DNA of 64,000 nucleotides from an uncultured Prevotellaceae bacterium (GTDB taxonomy: Bacteria; Bacteroidota; Bacteroidia; Bacteroidales; Bacteroidaceae): contig ONOG01000022.1 of NCBI GenBank assembly GCA_900319385.1, positions 1 to 64,000 on the forward strand. The letters run 5' to 3'. Of the stretch, positions 52,080 through 60,960 are shown in pieces. The number at the start of each line of letters is the position of its first letter. The stretch's first letter is position 1. The notes beneath the pieces were generated by a model. The model was not told where the DNA came from, ran no database searches, and worked only from the letters and a program-made list of their open reading frames with translations. A program made the position numbers and the translations under genes.

Positions 52080-53348
52080 TTAATCCAGCTTGTGAATCAC
52101 CAGACCGCTGCGCAGTTTCGGCTCAAACCACGTAGCCTTGGGCGGCATAATCTTTCCGCTGTCGGCGATATCCATGATTTGCTGCATCGTGACGGGATAG
52201 AGGGCCAGCGCCATCTTCATCTCGCCCGAATCGACACGACGCTTCAGTTCGCCCAGTCCGCGCAATCCGCCGACGAAGTCGATGCGGTTGTCACGGCGCA
52301 GGTCCTTGATGCCGAGCTGCTTGTCGAGAATCAGACGCGACGAGATGCTGACGTCGAGCACGTCGATAGGATCGGCAGCGTCGTAGGTGTCGTCGTGTGC
52401 CAGGAGCGAATACCAGGCGCCCTCGAGATAGAGCGAGAACTCATGCAGCTGCTGCGGACGATATTCCTCCGTACCCTTGTACTCGATGTCGAAGTCTTCG
52501 GCGAGTGCGGCGAGGAACTCCTTCGCTGTCTTTCCGTTGAGGTCTTTCACCACACGGTTGTAGTCGAGGATGGTGAGCTGCGAAGCAGGGAAGGCAACGG
52601 CCATGAAGTAGTTGTACTCTTCGTCGCCGCGGTGGTTGGGGTTCTGCTTGGCGCGTTCCTGACCGACCAGCGCCGCAGCTGCCGAACGGTGATGGCCGTC
52701 GGCGATGTAGAGGCTGGGCATCTTGGCAAATTCGGCAGTGATGGTCTGGATGTCCTCGTCCTTGTCAACGAGCCAGAGCTGATGACGGAAGCCGTCGATG
52801 GGAGCCACGAAGTCGTACTCGGGCTGCGTGGCAGCATAGTGGGCAATGAGCTTGCCGAGCACTTCGTTGTCGGGATAGGCAAAGAAGACAGGTTCGATGT
52901 TGGCGTTGTTCACACGCACATGCTTCATGCGGTCTTCCTCCTTGTCGGCACGGGTGAGCTCATGCTTCTTGATCACCCCCTTGCGGTAGTCGTCGCTGTA
53001 GGCACCGATGACGAGTCCGTACTGCGTCTTCTCCTTGCCACCGTTGGCAGGCAGGCAGGAGGTCTGCGCGTAGATGTAGTACATCTCTTTGGGGTCCTGC
53101 ACCAGCCAGCCCTTGTCCTGGAACTTCTGGAACTGCCGAGCGGCCTCCTCATAGACACGTGGGTCGTACTCGCTCGTGCCTTCGGGGAAGTTGATTTCGG
53201 GCTTGATGATGTGGTAGAGTGATTTTTCGTTATCGCCGGCTTCAGCACGTGCTTCCTCAGAGTCGAGCACATCGTAGGGGCGGCTCTCCACTTCCTCCAC
53301 AAATTCTTTCGGAGGACGGATTCCCTTGAACGGTTTAATGATGGCCAT
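52080..53348 (-). CDS. DUF1015 protein
   Basis: A 422-residue cytoplasmic protein starting at the ATG at 53348 (MAIIKPFKGIRPPKEFVEEV). DUF1015 marks are RPYDVLDSEEARAEAGDN, SLYHIIKPEINFPE, YADGHHRSAAAALVGQER (here LYIADGHHRSAAA) and the C-terminal PPKATWFEPKLRSGLVIHKL. Members occur beside serA and serC in many Bacteroidetes, as here, which hints at a link to serine metabolism, but function is not established. Confidence 0.9.
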   Translation of the reverse strand: MAIIKPFKGIRPPKEFVEEVESRPYDVLDSEEARAEAGDNEKSLYHIIKPEINFPEGTSEYDPRVYEEAARQFQKFQDKGWLVQDPKEMYYIYAQTSCLPANGGKEKTQYGLVIGAYSDDYRKGVIKKHELTRADKEEDRMKHVRVNNANIEPVFFAYPDNEVLGKLIAHYAATQPEYDFVAPIDGFRHQLWLVDKDEDIQTITAEFAKMPSLYIADGHHRSAAAALVGQERAKQNPNHRGDEEYNYFMAVAFPASQLTILDYNRVVKDLNGKTAKEFLAALAEDFDIEYKGTEEYRPQQLHEFSLYLEGAWYSLLAHDDTYDAADPIDVLDVSISSRLILDKQLGIKDLRRDNRIDFVGGLRGLGELKRRVDSGEMKMALALYPVTMQQIMDIADSGKIMPPKATWFEPKLRSGLVIHKLD

Positions 53349-53375
53349 AGTGATATTGATTAAGTGATAATGGCA

Positions 53376-53420
53376 CAAAGTTAGGGCTTTCATTCGGAAA
53401 AACCAAACGAAAGCCCTAAC
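53376..53420 (-). promoter_or_regulatory. Promoter and palindrome upstream of DUF1015 gene
   Basis: TAACTTTG (minus strand, 53376-53383) is the -7 element. It overlaps the end of a perfect 12-bp inverted repeat GTTAGGGCTTTC (53380-53391) / GAAAGCCCTAAC (53409-53420), which could be an operator or the serA terminator. A run of TGTACTTTG microrepeats follows (53428-53500). Confidence 0.6.
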
Positions 53421-53498
53421 TTTCTACACTGTACATTGTACTTTGTACTTTGTATGTACTTTGTATGTACTTTGTACTTGTATGTACTTTGTACTTTT

Positions 53499-54358
53499 TT
53501 ATGACTTGTTCACCTGGAACTTTGTCACGCCGTCCTTCAGGAAAGCGACAATCTGCTTGGCTGCAGCGATACCTGCATTGATGTTGGCCTCAGCGGTCTG
53601 CGCACCCATCTTCTTGGGCGTCGAGAAGTAGCGGCCTTCGAACTGCTGGAAAGCCTGGTCGGCGTCGGGCATGATGTCAGTCACGTACTTCAGGTCGGTA
53701 CGTTCCTGCATCAGTTCGATGAGTTCGTCCTCGTTGATGACCTCCTTGCGGGCTGTGTTGACCACGATGCCGCCCTTCTTCATCTTCGAAACCAGTGCCT
53801 TGTTGATGCTCTGGCGAGTCTCGGGCGTTGCAGGGATGTGGAGCGAAACGATGTCGCAGGTCTCAAACAGTTCGTCCTGACTCTTTGCAGCTTTCACGCC
53901 GGCTGCTTCGATGACGTCGGCTGGGCAATAGGCGTCGTAAGCGCAGACGTCCATGCCGAAGCCACGGGCGATGCGTGCCACGTTGCGGCCCACGTTGCCG
54001 AAGGCGAGGATACCCAGACGCTTGCCCATCAGTTCGGTGCCGGCCTTTCCGTTATAGAAATTGCGCACGGTAAAGACGAGCAGACCGAAAACCAATTCGG
54101 CCACAGCGTTAGAGTTCTGACCTGGCGTATTCATCACGACAACCTTGTGAGCTGTGGCAGCCTCAAGGTCAACGTTGTCGTAACCGGCACCGGCACGAAC
54201 GACGATTTTCAGTTGCTTGGCAGCGTCGAGCACCTCGGCATCCACCTTGTGTATTTCTCGAGCAGAGCCAACTCATAGCCTGCAGCTTCAATCTCTTTCT
54301 TGATGCCTTCAACAGCCACGGCTGCAAAAGGCTTCTCGGTAGCAATCAGTACTTTCAT
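53499..54358 (-). pseudogene. serA: D-3-phosphoglycerate dehydrogenase, frameshifted by a deletion
   Basis: The first step of serine synthesis, 3-phosphoglycerate to phosphohydroxypyruvate. From the ATG at 54358 the frame gives MKVLIATEKPFAAVAVEGIK and runs to LLEKYT (37 residues), then shifts and stops. The rest continues in another frame from about 54248 as KVDAEVLDAAKQLKIVVRAG through the NAD site (LGILAFGNVGRNVARIA) to the end. Members I remember have about 20 residues more at the joint, so about 61 bp appear to be missing and the frame is lost. A GTG at 54245 could start a truncated protein without the N-terminal part. Lies 75 bp after serC. Confidence 0.8.
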
Positions 54359-54433
54359 ACAGACCCCTCCCCGACCCTCCCCAGGGGGAGGGCGTAGAAT
54401 CTTTTTCGGGGAGATATTCTACTATTTGTTTAT

Positions 54434-55501
54434 TTAATGATTCTTCTCAAATTCTTTCATGCAGCTGACCAGTGCCTGCACACCTTCGACGCTCATGGCG
54501 TTGTAGCACGAAGCGCGGAAGCCACCCACTGAGCGGTGACCCTTCACACCAACCATGCCGTGGTCGGTAGCAAACTTCAGGAAGTCAGCCTCGAGATCTT
54601 TGTACTCATCCTGCATGACGAAGCAGATGTTCATCACCGAACGGTCCTCTGCCTCGACAGTGCCGCGGAACATCTTGTTGCGGTCGATTTCGTCGTACAG
54701 GATCTTGGCACGCTCGCAAGCACGCTTGTCCATCGCCTCGACGCCACCCATCTTCTTAATCCACTTCAGATTCTGCAGGGCGCAATAGACGGGCACCACA
54801 GGAGGCGTGTTGAACATCGAACCCTTCTCGACGTGCGTACGATAGTCAAGCATCGTCGGGATGGGACGGCTCACCTTGCCCAGGGCATCGTCCTTGACAA
54901 TGACAAAAGTCACACCAGCCATCGACAGGTTCTTCTGTGCACCACCGTAGATGCAGTTGTACTTGCTCACATCGACAGGGCGCGAGAAGATGTCGCTCGA
55001 CATATCGGCAATCATCGGTACGGGACTGTCTAGCTCCTTGCGGATCTCGGTGCCGTAGATGGTGTTGTTCGTCGTGATGTGGAAATAGTCAGCATCGGCC
55101 GGCACGGTGTAGTCCTTGGGGATGTACGTGTAGGTCGATTCAGCCGAGGAGGCAACCTCAACGACTTCGCCAAACAGCTTTGCTTCCTTGATAGCCTTCT
55201 TTGCCCAAACGCCAGTGTTCAGATAGGCGGCCTTCTTTTCGAGGAAGTTGTAGGGCACCTGACAGAACTGCAGACTGGCACCGCCACCGAGGAAAATCAC
55301 GCTGTAACCTTCGGGAATGTCGAGCAACTCCTTGAACAGAGCCACAGCCTCATCCATCACGGGCTGGAAGTCCTTGGCGCGGTGGCTGATTTCCATGAGC
55401 GACAGGCCGCTGCCATTGAAGTCCAGACAAGCCTGAGCAGTAGCCTCAATCACTTCGCGTGGAAGAATCGACGGCCCTGCGTTGAAATTGTACTTTTTCA
55501 T
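54434..55501 (-). CDS. serC: Phosphoserine aminotransferase
   Basis: A 355-residue PLP enzyme for the second step of serine synthesis (also used in vitamin B6 synthesis). Identified by [51 protein letters not shown] and the PLP lysine in [20 protein letters not shown]. It lies upstream of the broken serA and a DUF1015 gene in one direction, forming the expected serC-serA operon. Confidence 0.96.
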   Translation of the reverse strand: MKKYNFNAGPSILPREVIEATAQACLDFNGSGLSLMEISHRAKDFQPVMDEAVALFKELLDIPEGYSVIFLGGGASLQFCQVPYNFLEKKAAYLNTGVWAKKAIKEAKLFGEVVEVASSAESTYTYIPKDYTVPADADYFHITTNNTIYGTEIRKELDSPVPMIADMSSDIFSRPVDVSKYNCIYGGAQKNLSMAGVTFVIVKDDALGKVSRPIPTMLDYRTHVEKGSMFNTPPVVPVYCALQNLKWIKKMGGVEAMDKRACERAKILYDEIDRNKMFRGTVEAEDRSVMNICFVMQDEYKDLEADFLKFATDHGMVGVKGHRSVGGFRASCYNAMSVEGVQALVSCMKEFEKNH

Positions 55502-55544
55502 TGTCTTTATAATAAGTGGAAAAACTTTATCCTAAAATACGCTG

Positions 55545-55552
55545 CAAATTTA
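55545..55552 (-). promoter_or_regulatory. -7 promoter element of serC
   Basis: TAAATTTG on the minus strand, 44 bp before the start. A GGACACAGG/CCTGTGCCC hairpin lies about 65 bp further up (55617-55640). Confidence 0.55.
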
Positions 55553-55673
55553 CTCATTTTTATTGTTACAAGCAACCATCTGACACAAAAAAGGTGGTTT
55601 TTATAAAAAAAAAGAAAGGACACAGGGAAAATCCTGTGCCCTAAAACGATTGGTTCTTTCCTGAAATAAACTT

Positions 55674-55952
55674 ATGGAAGCACTTTCACCATCCACGAAG
55701 ATACTTCTCAAGTGGTTGTCTAAACGACATGCCACAACCGAATCACAGCTCATGCTTGACAATGCCATAGAAATAGTGTTTCAAGGCAATGCGGAGGAGT
55801 GCTGGCTCATGAATCTGGCGCAGCACACGTTCCACCTGCTGCTGTTCGTAGAGGGTATTACCGTACGTGGTGTTATGAAAACATATCCTTGGCTGCCGCA
55901 GTCAGACACAGCACAAATAAGACAAAAGATAAAATGGTTTTTGTTTTCATGA
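55674..55952 (+). CDS. Hypothetical 92-aa protein
   Basis: Small soluble helical protein (ILLKWLSKRHATTESQLMLD, LAQHTFHLLLFVEGITVRGV) with no known motif. It is preceded by an 18-bp hairpin. Stands alone on the plus strand between serC and the minus-strand C10 protease cluster. Confidence 0.5.
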   Translation: MEALSPSTKILLKWLSKRHATTESQLMLDNAIEIVFQGNAEECWLMNLAQHTFHLLLFVEGITVRGVMKTYPWLPQSDTAQIRQKIKWFLFS

Positions 55953-56008
55953 AAGTTAGAATTAAACACGGTGAATTGAAATATGCTTTCCCAGGCCAAA
56001 CCACTCAA

Positions 56009-56533
56009 CTACTTGAGCGGATTCGTATAGGTGGACTTCCACTCGGCGAGTTGCTCGGCCGAGGCGCGACGGAAGGTGCTCTGATAGCTGACGTTCATAT
56101 CATCAACGGCATAAACAGTGCGAGCGACCATCAACTCGTCGCTGATGCTGTTGAGGGTCAGGTCGAGGCTCTTGTCGAAGACAATCTCACGGCTTTCGAG
56201 ATTGAGACTATAAGCAGTATTAAGGTAGTAGTACATGACGGCTCCGCTCGATGCGATGAACTCCGTGGCTTCGGCCTTCCCGAAATATATCCGGCGTGGA
56301 GTCGCACCGAGGCGATCCTGTAGCAGGTTCGGTCCCAAAGTTCCGTCGGCAAGCACTTGACAGCGTTCGCTCTCTTCCCATGCTGTTCCCGTAAGCTGTT
56401 CGATGGTAAGCGTTTCAAGACCCTTGATAACAGAAACCTGAAGGTCATCGGGTGTCGTACCATCCTTGTCGTTACTGCATCCAGCCAGCGTCATGGCTGC
56501 CAGCAGCATAGTGCAAATTGATAAATGTTTCAT
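56009..56533 (-). CDS. Hypothetical lipoprotein
   Basis: A 174-residue protein with a lipoprotein signal (MKHLSICTMLLAAMTLAGCSN, lipobox LAGC, Cys19) and a beta-rich body of about 150 residues. No family recognised. It has its own -7 element at 56596-56603, and sits after the HTH gene and the C10 peptidase gene in the same direction, so it may belong to the same cassette. Confidence 0.65.
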   Translation of the reverse strand: MKHLSICTMLLAAMTLAGCSNDKDGTTPDDLQVSVIKGLETLTIEQLTGTAWEESERCQVLADGTLGPNLLQDRLGATPRRIYFGKAEATEFIASSGAVMYYYLNTAYSLNLESREIVFDKSLDLTLNSISDELMVARTVYAVDDMNVSYQSTFRRASAEQLAEWKSTYTNPLK

Positions 56534-56595
56534 GGTTGTGTTGTAATATTTATATTAGACAATCATTGTTTGGGGCCGAAGCCCATTTTCGCGTG

Positions 56596-56603
56596 CAAAA
56601 ATA
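56596..56603 (-). promoter_or_regulatory. -7 promoter element of the lipoprotein gene
   Basis: TATTTTTG on the minus strand, 63 bp before the start codon. Confidence 0.5.
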
Positions 56604-56655
56604 CAGCTTTCCGAATATCCTACCAAACTTTGGGGGGTGACATTTTTCAGTTCTG

Positions 56656-56946
56656 CTATAAAAAACATTGTTTTCGCAGTCGCTGCATCCGCTTTTTCAC
56701 GCTTGCAGGTTGCAGAAAAAAGAGTTTTGCAATCTGCATGTAGGTCAGCCCTAACTTCCGTAGCATGCAGATGCGTAGATCCTTTTCTTTGATGGCAGGG
56801 TGATTTGATCTCAACTTCGCAGCATACCCTCCAAGTTCGGCATTGACAGACGCCTCCAGTTCCGTCCAGTCTTCGTCACTGAGGTGTATGTCTCTTCCCT
56901 GCGCTATCTGGAGCATCAAACTGTTTGTTGTAATCCCATTGGTCAT
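56656..56946 (-). CDS. Small helix-turn-helix protein
   Basis: A 96-residue protein. The C-terminal half (KDLRICMLRKLGLTYMQIAK, then FLQPASVKKRMQRLRKQCFL) is a LuxR/sigma-like HTH resembling the C-terminal HTH of the TPR regulator at 58880-60634 (EKRVCLLMKLGISSANIAVA there). It lacks the TPR and membrane parts. It starts 12 bp after the C10 peptidase gene. The ATG at 56946 is preferred over the GTG at 56952. Likely regulates the cassette, or is the output domain without its sensor. Confidence 0.6.
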   Translation of the reverse strand: MTNGITTNSLMLQIAQGRDIHLSDEDWTELEASVNAELGGYAAKLRSNHPAIKEKDLRICMLRKLGLTYMQIAKLFFLQPASVKKRMQRLRKQCFL

Positions 56947-56958
56947 TGACACACCAAC

Positions 56959-58305
56959 TTAGTTGTTTGGATGGATATTGTAAATAATCTTTTTCCCATA
57001 TCTATACGAACCATTACCAGAAGCAAATGTGTCGAGGAAATAACCGTTGTACTGACCATTCCAGCCCCAATTACAATAGTAATACGTGCGGCTGTTGCCT
57101 GTGGGGACTTGTCCAACGAAATCGTGTGTTCCCCAATTGTAGTATTTCGTCACCTCGACTTCATGTTTCACATCTCTGATTACCCAAGCATGCCCAATAG
57201 TTTGATTAGATGTCTGATAGCCTGAAGCCCATACAGGGTAGCCATTCTGTAACGACGAGACTATCGAATCGAAAGAAAATGTTGATAGTTCGGAACAATC
57301 ATAACCAAATGTGGTAAATAATGAGCGACAACTACTCTCTGCGATAGATGAACCATCTACGGCATAGATGATACTGCCGTATTTACCGATTTGATGCAGC
57401 AAGCGTGCCAAGTTATCACTACCCGTATTGTAAGTCCCTGCCGAATAAGTGTTCTGAGCAGTGATTGCACTCCAATCGTATGTAATCATGCTGGAGGGAT
57501 TATAAATGTCTGGATATTGAGTCGGATACTGATAGAAAGCAAATATTTCGGCCAAGGATACAGGCACACACCCTGCCCAAGCTCGTCCATTGGAAGTTGG
57601 GACATAAGGAACAGTGGGACAATAGACGTTATAGGGGTCATCCTGCCCATAGCACGCAGGAAGGTTAACCCCATAACGAAATTCTTCTTCATAGACCGTC
57701 TGATAATGGACTATTGCTCCATTACCAATGACTGTGATGGGCAGGTCCCCAATGGGGTCGGGTGCAGGCTTTATCGTATCAGGAAAACGAATACCATCAA
57801 CAAAATCATCAATCTCATTGTCGTAGTATTCTGTCGCATTGGCCAGGAACTCTGCAAAACCCGTATTCTCAACAGCATCATCAATGTCCAAGTGCCCCTC
57901 ATCGGAATAAGCATAGACCGGCGTTGTGCGGCTATCGGCCGAAATAAGGACAAACCCACCATCATCGGCAAAATTGATAAGATGAAAGCGAGTTGATGTT
58001 GAGGAACAGTTATCACCGAGGTAGTCGCCCGCATTAAATTCCTGATGGTCTGCAACATCCAATCCCGCGTCATTCCCCAGAGAAGCAACACCTTTAACTC
58101 GACTTTTTCTACCCAGCTGACTCGCGTCTTGATCTGCTATAAAAGCCGTAGCTTTCTGCAAAGCTTCATCATACGACACATAATATGCATCCATTTCACC
58201 ACCATTGTCTTGTACTTCATCCAGTAAGTCATTTTCACTACTACACGAAAAAAGACAAACAAACGCCAACAGGGTTGACAAACTAATCAATAAATTCTGT
58301 TTCAT
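56959..58305 (-). CDS. C10-family cysteine peptidase, lipoprotein
   Basis: A 448-residue streptopain-like peptidase with a lipoprotein signal (TLLAFVCLFSCSSEN, lipobox Cys21). A propeptide region follows (about 40-190), then the catalytic domain: Cys246 in RAWAGCVPVSLAEIF and His372 in IGHAWVIRDV, with the typical CNWGWNGQYNGYF end. Members in Bacteroides and Prevotella are surface or secreted proteases. It lies 12 bp after a DUF3244 gene and 12 bp before a small HTH gene, so all are probably one transcript from the promoter at 58795. Confidence 0.9.
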   Translation of the reverse strand: MKQNLLISLSTLLAFVCLFSCSSENDLLDEVQDNGGEMDAYYVSYDEALQKATAFIADQDASQLGRKSRVKGVASLGNDAGLDVADHQEFNAGDYLGDNCSSTSTRFHLINFADDGGFVLISADSRTTPVYAYSDEGHLDIDDAVENTGFAEFLANATEYYDNEIDDFVDGIRFPDTIKPAPDPIGDLPITVIGNGAIVHYQTVYEEEFRYGVNLPACYGQDDPYNVYCPTVPYVPTSNGRAWAGCVPVSLAEIFAFYQYPTQYPDIYNPSSMITYDWSAITAQNTYSAGTYNTGSDNLARLLHQIGKYGSIIYAVDGSSIAESSCRSLFTTFGYDCSELSTFSFDSIVSSLQNGYPVWASGYQTSNQTIGHAWVIRDVKHEVEVTKYYNWGTHDFVGQVPTGNSRTYYYCNWGWNGQYNGYFLDTFASGNGSYRYGKKIIYNIHPNN

Positions 58306-58317
58306 TATTCTACTTTT

Positions 58318-58686
58318 TTAGTTATTTATAAGCTCTTCAACCTCAAACTCACCTTCATAGACTATGCCGCCGATGGTCACTGTCAGCGTATAGGTTCCAG
58401 GTGCCAAACCGCCGATACTGGCTGTGCTGACGGCATAGAAGGTCTGTTCGGTATAGAACGTATCATCGTCCTTGCAGACAGACACCGTCATCACGGTCGT
58501 ATAGGGATACGTGACATAAATTGCATCATCCTCACAATAGGCTGACGGCATCAATAAGGGAGCTTTGTGCGGTTTATCTCCTGATGACGGAGTTGTTGGC
58601 GGAATAATTGGACGTAAATGGATAGGGTCGGCCATGGCACCAGCAAAAGTCATGATGCACAGGGCAAGAAAAACAACTTTTTTCAT
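58318..58686 (-). CDS. DUF3244 secreted protein
   Basis: A 122-residue protein with a signal peptide (MKKVVFLALCIMTFAGAMA) and a small Ig-like domain (IYVTYPYTTVMTVSVCKDDD, GLAPGTYTLTVTIGGIVYEG). C10 peptidases in Bacteroides are often encoded next to small exported inhibitors, so this could be the inhibitor or a cofactor of the adjacent peptidase; that is inferred from position only. First gene of the cassette. Confidence 0.75.
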   Translation of the reverse strand: MKKVVFLALCIMTFAGAMADPIHLRPIIPPTTPSSGDKPHKAPLLMPSAYCEDDAIYVTYPYTTVMTVSVCKDDDTFYTEQTFYAVSTASIGGLAPGTYTLTVTIGGIVYEGEFEVEELINN

Positions 58687-58794
58687 TTTAACTTTGCTTT
58701 TTGTTTAATTACTATATTGAATTATTTGACGCGTCAGGGCAAAAACCGTAAGCAAACTTTCTGTTTTGCACTCACCGCTCCAAATATTCGACTG

Positions 58795-58802
58795 CAAAGT
58801 TA
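58795..58802 (-). promoter_or_regulatory. -7 promoter element of the C10 cassette
   Basis: TAACTTTG on the minus strand, about 109 bp before the DUF3244 start, giving a long 5' leader. Confidence 0.5.
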
Positions 58803-58879
58803 AATGGTATTATGAAAAATAATAATAAAAATGAATTGACAAATAGTTGACAAAAGGATGTCTAAAAATCATAACAACC

Positions 58880-60634
58880 TCATAATGAAGCCAAAAACTC
58901 ATCCCAAGCCGATGCGCTTCCATCCACTCCGTTAACCTTTTTGAACAGTCGCCGTTTGATTTGAGATACGGCAGACCTCTCCTTACTGATAGCCACGGCT
59001 ATGTTGGCAGATGATATACCCAGTTTCATCAACAGGCACACTCGCTTCTCCACTTCGGACATCCAATTCCATCCGTTCAGCCTTGCCAAAAAGTCGGGAT
59101 ATGACGAGTTAATATATAATTCAACCATTTCCCATTCATTTGCTCTCAATAATTTACCGGATGTACAACAGGTTTGTACCATCTGAAAGACGTCAGACTT
59201 TTCAACTTGCTCCTTGACGTATGTGTCATGTTCAAGTAATTTCTGAATGTAAACATTCTGAGCCAAGAGTTCTTCCTTCTTTAATTGTAATTGATGCTGA
59301 TATTCCTCACTTTGCTGTTTCGATGCATCAAGCATACCTTCCAGTTGTGCGATTCTCTCTTTATTCTTTTTGATAAGTTCCTTGCTTTTCTTAAAAATTG
59401 CCTCCTTTTGTCCTTTCAACTGCTTATAACGCATTTGTTGCATAAACTTGTGGTGCTTATAACGGATGTGGAGGATATATGTCATCAAAATAATAAGTAA
59501 CAGCAAGGCTGACAGCATGATAATAAGATGCATCTTCTTCGAGTTTTCATCCTGCAGCCGATGAGTTTCTTTTGCCTTGAGTTCATAATTGTAAACATGC
59601 TGCATCTTGCTTAGAAGTTCTGATTGCAATGACGTGCGAGCTGAATCACCGTTAAGTACATACCTATCAAACCACTTGCTTGCCTTTTCGTAATTATTTC
59701 GCAAGAGCGCAATCTCAGCAAGACCCTTAGAAGCTGATTCTCTCGCAAATATATTACCTTCCTTGTAGGCTCGCTCATAGAAAAACTCTGCAGAATCCAG
59801 TTTTTCGGCTCGATGATAAGCTTCAGCAATTGTATGATACACACCTCCTCTGTATAGCGGCTGAATCAAAGGTAATCCACTAAAAGCATATTGCAAAGCC
59901 TTCTCGGAGCGTCCCAAGCGGGCATACATAGCAGCCTTAGATACGGCGACACGGGCGTAGGATGCATCGTCTTCATAGACTTTAAGCATCCTTTCGGCGA
60001 GAGTGTACACAGAATCTGCTTTCTCGTATTCCTTTAGAAGGCTGTATATGCTCCCCAAATCGCGAAGGCCATAAATCAAACCGACTGTATCACGAGCCAT
60101 CTCATCCCATCGGTACGCTTCTTTATACCATATTAACGCCTCCTCATACATCAATTGCATCATATAAAGTGTACCCATCTGGGAACAACCCACACATCGT
60201 ATATGTAAGATATCCTTGGTAGCCCTGTCACCACAGGCATCCAGTACTTTTTGAAAATCATCCAATGCTTGCGGAGCATCGCCCATGTCGGCATGTACGC
60301 GGCCCACGTAATATAAGGCTTCAGGGGTTAAACGCTCATCTGTATGCCGTTCGTAATATTGAGCAACGGAAAGGATCAGTGAATCGTCGGTATGGATAAT
60401 GTCGGCCTTATCCTCTGCCTTCACCTTCAGCAGCGCATAGCGCATGCGGACAGACTCGGGCTGAACATCGACAGAGTCGGCCAATGTTTCCAAAACTCGC
60501 AGCACGCTGTCGGGATGTTCATCCACCAATGAGTCCAGTTGCTCAAGCCGATGCTGCAAGGGGCTCGGACGGCTGCAACCGAGGAAGACAAGGAGCAGGC
60601 CTAATGACAGAATGAAGAGGACTGGTCGTCTCAT
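58880..60634 (-). CDS. TPR membrane lipoprotein regulator with C-terminal HTH
   Basis: A 584-residue protein starting at the ATG at 60634 (the longer TTG start at 60652 would add six residues). It has a lipoprotein-like N-terminus (LLLVFLGCSRP), six or more TPR-like helical pairs (ALYYVGRVHADMGDAPQALD, RVAVSKAAMYARLGRSEKAL), a TM near residues 375-400 (MHLIIMLSALLLLIILMTYI), a coiled coil (RYKQLKGQKEAIFKKSKELI) and a C-terminal HTH (MKLGISSANIAVAISKERSA). Such TPR-TM-HTH proteins are common regulators in Bacteroidales. It could sense an envelope signal and control the adjacent C10 cassette. Confidence 0.8.
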   Translation of the reverse strand: MRRPVLFILSLGLLLVFLGCSRPSPLQHRLEQLDSLVDEHPDSVLRVLETLADSVDVQPESVRMRYALLKVKAEDKADIIHTDDSLILSVAQYYERHTDERLTPEALYYVGRVHADMGDAPQALDDFQKVLDACGDRATKDILHIRCVGCSQMGTLYMMQLMYEEALIWYKEAYRWDEMARDTVGLIYGLRDLGSIYSLLKEYEKADSVYTLAERMLKVYEDDASYARVAVSKAAMYARLGRSEKALQYAFSGLPLIQPLYRGGVYHTIAEAYHRAEKLDSAEFFYERAYKEGNIFARESASKGLAEIALLRNNYEKASKWFDRYVLNGDSARTSLQSELLSKMQHVYNYELKAKETHRLQDENSKKMHLIIMLSALLLLIILMTYILHIRYKHHKFMQQMRYKQLKGQKEAIFKKSKELIKKNKERIAQLEGMLDASKQQSEEYQHQLQLKKEELLAQNVYIQKLLEHDTYVKEQVEKSDVFQMVQTCCTSGKLLRANEWEMVELYINSSYPDFLARLNGWNWMSEVEKRVCLLMKLGISSANIAVAISKERSAVSQIKRRLFKKVNGVDGSASAWDEFLASL

Positions 60635-60721
60635 GGATGTTATTTTGCGCAATTACTTTCAGAAGACAGAAAGAAATGAAAAAATGCTGACTGCAAAGCC
60701 CTGACGACTCGCATTCGACTG

Positions 60722-60729
60722 CAAATATA
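60722..60729 (-). promoter_or_regulatory. -7 promoter element of the TPR regulator
   Basis: TATATTTG on the minus strand, 88 bp before the start codon. The remaining gap to 60960 holds only the hairpin at 60888-60936. Confidence 0.5.
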
Positions 60730-60887
60730 ACACCTTCCCTGCTCTCATCCAAATCCAATAGGGGGACATTTTCTGTTTTTTTGCAGAAAAAAAATCTCTA
60801 ATTCTCTAATTCTTGATAAAGAAAAAACTTAAGTCCGTGCAATCTTCGGTAAAAAACAAGCGAAACTTAAATTTGAAAAGATGAATA

Positions 60888-60936
60888 GTCGTTTGGTCGT
60901 TTAGGCCTGTGGCGATTTCCCAAACGACCAAACGAC
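60888..60936. terminator. Inverted repeat after the phosphofructokinase gene
   Basis: Perfect 15-bp arms GTCGTTTGGTCGTTT (60888-60902) and AAACGACCAAACGAC (60922-60936) with a 19-nt loop. It lies 25 bp beyond the pfkA-like stop and probably terminates that transcript. Confidence 0.6.
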
Positions 60937-60960
60937 AAATCTCCCATAACGACTTATCGT

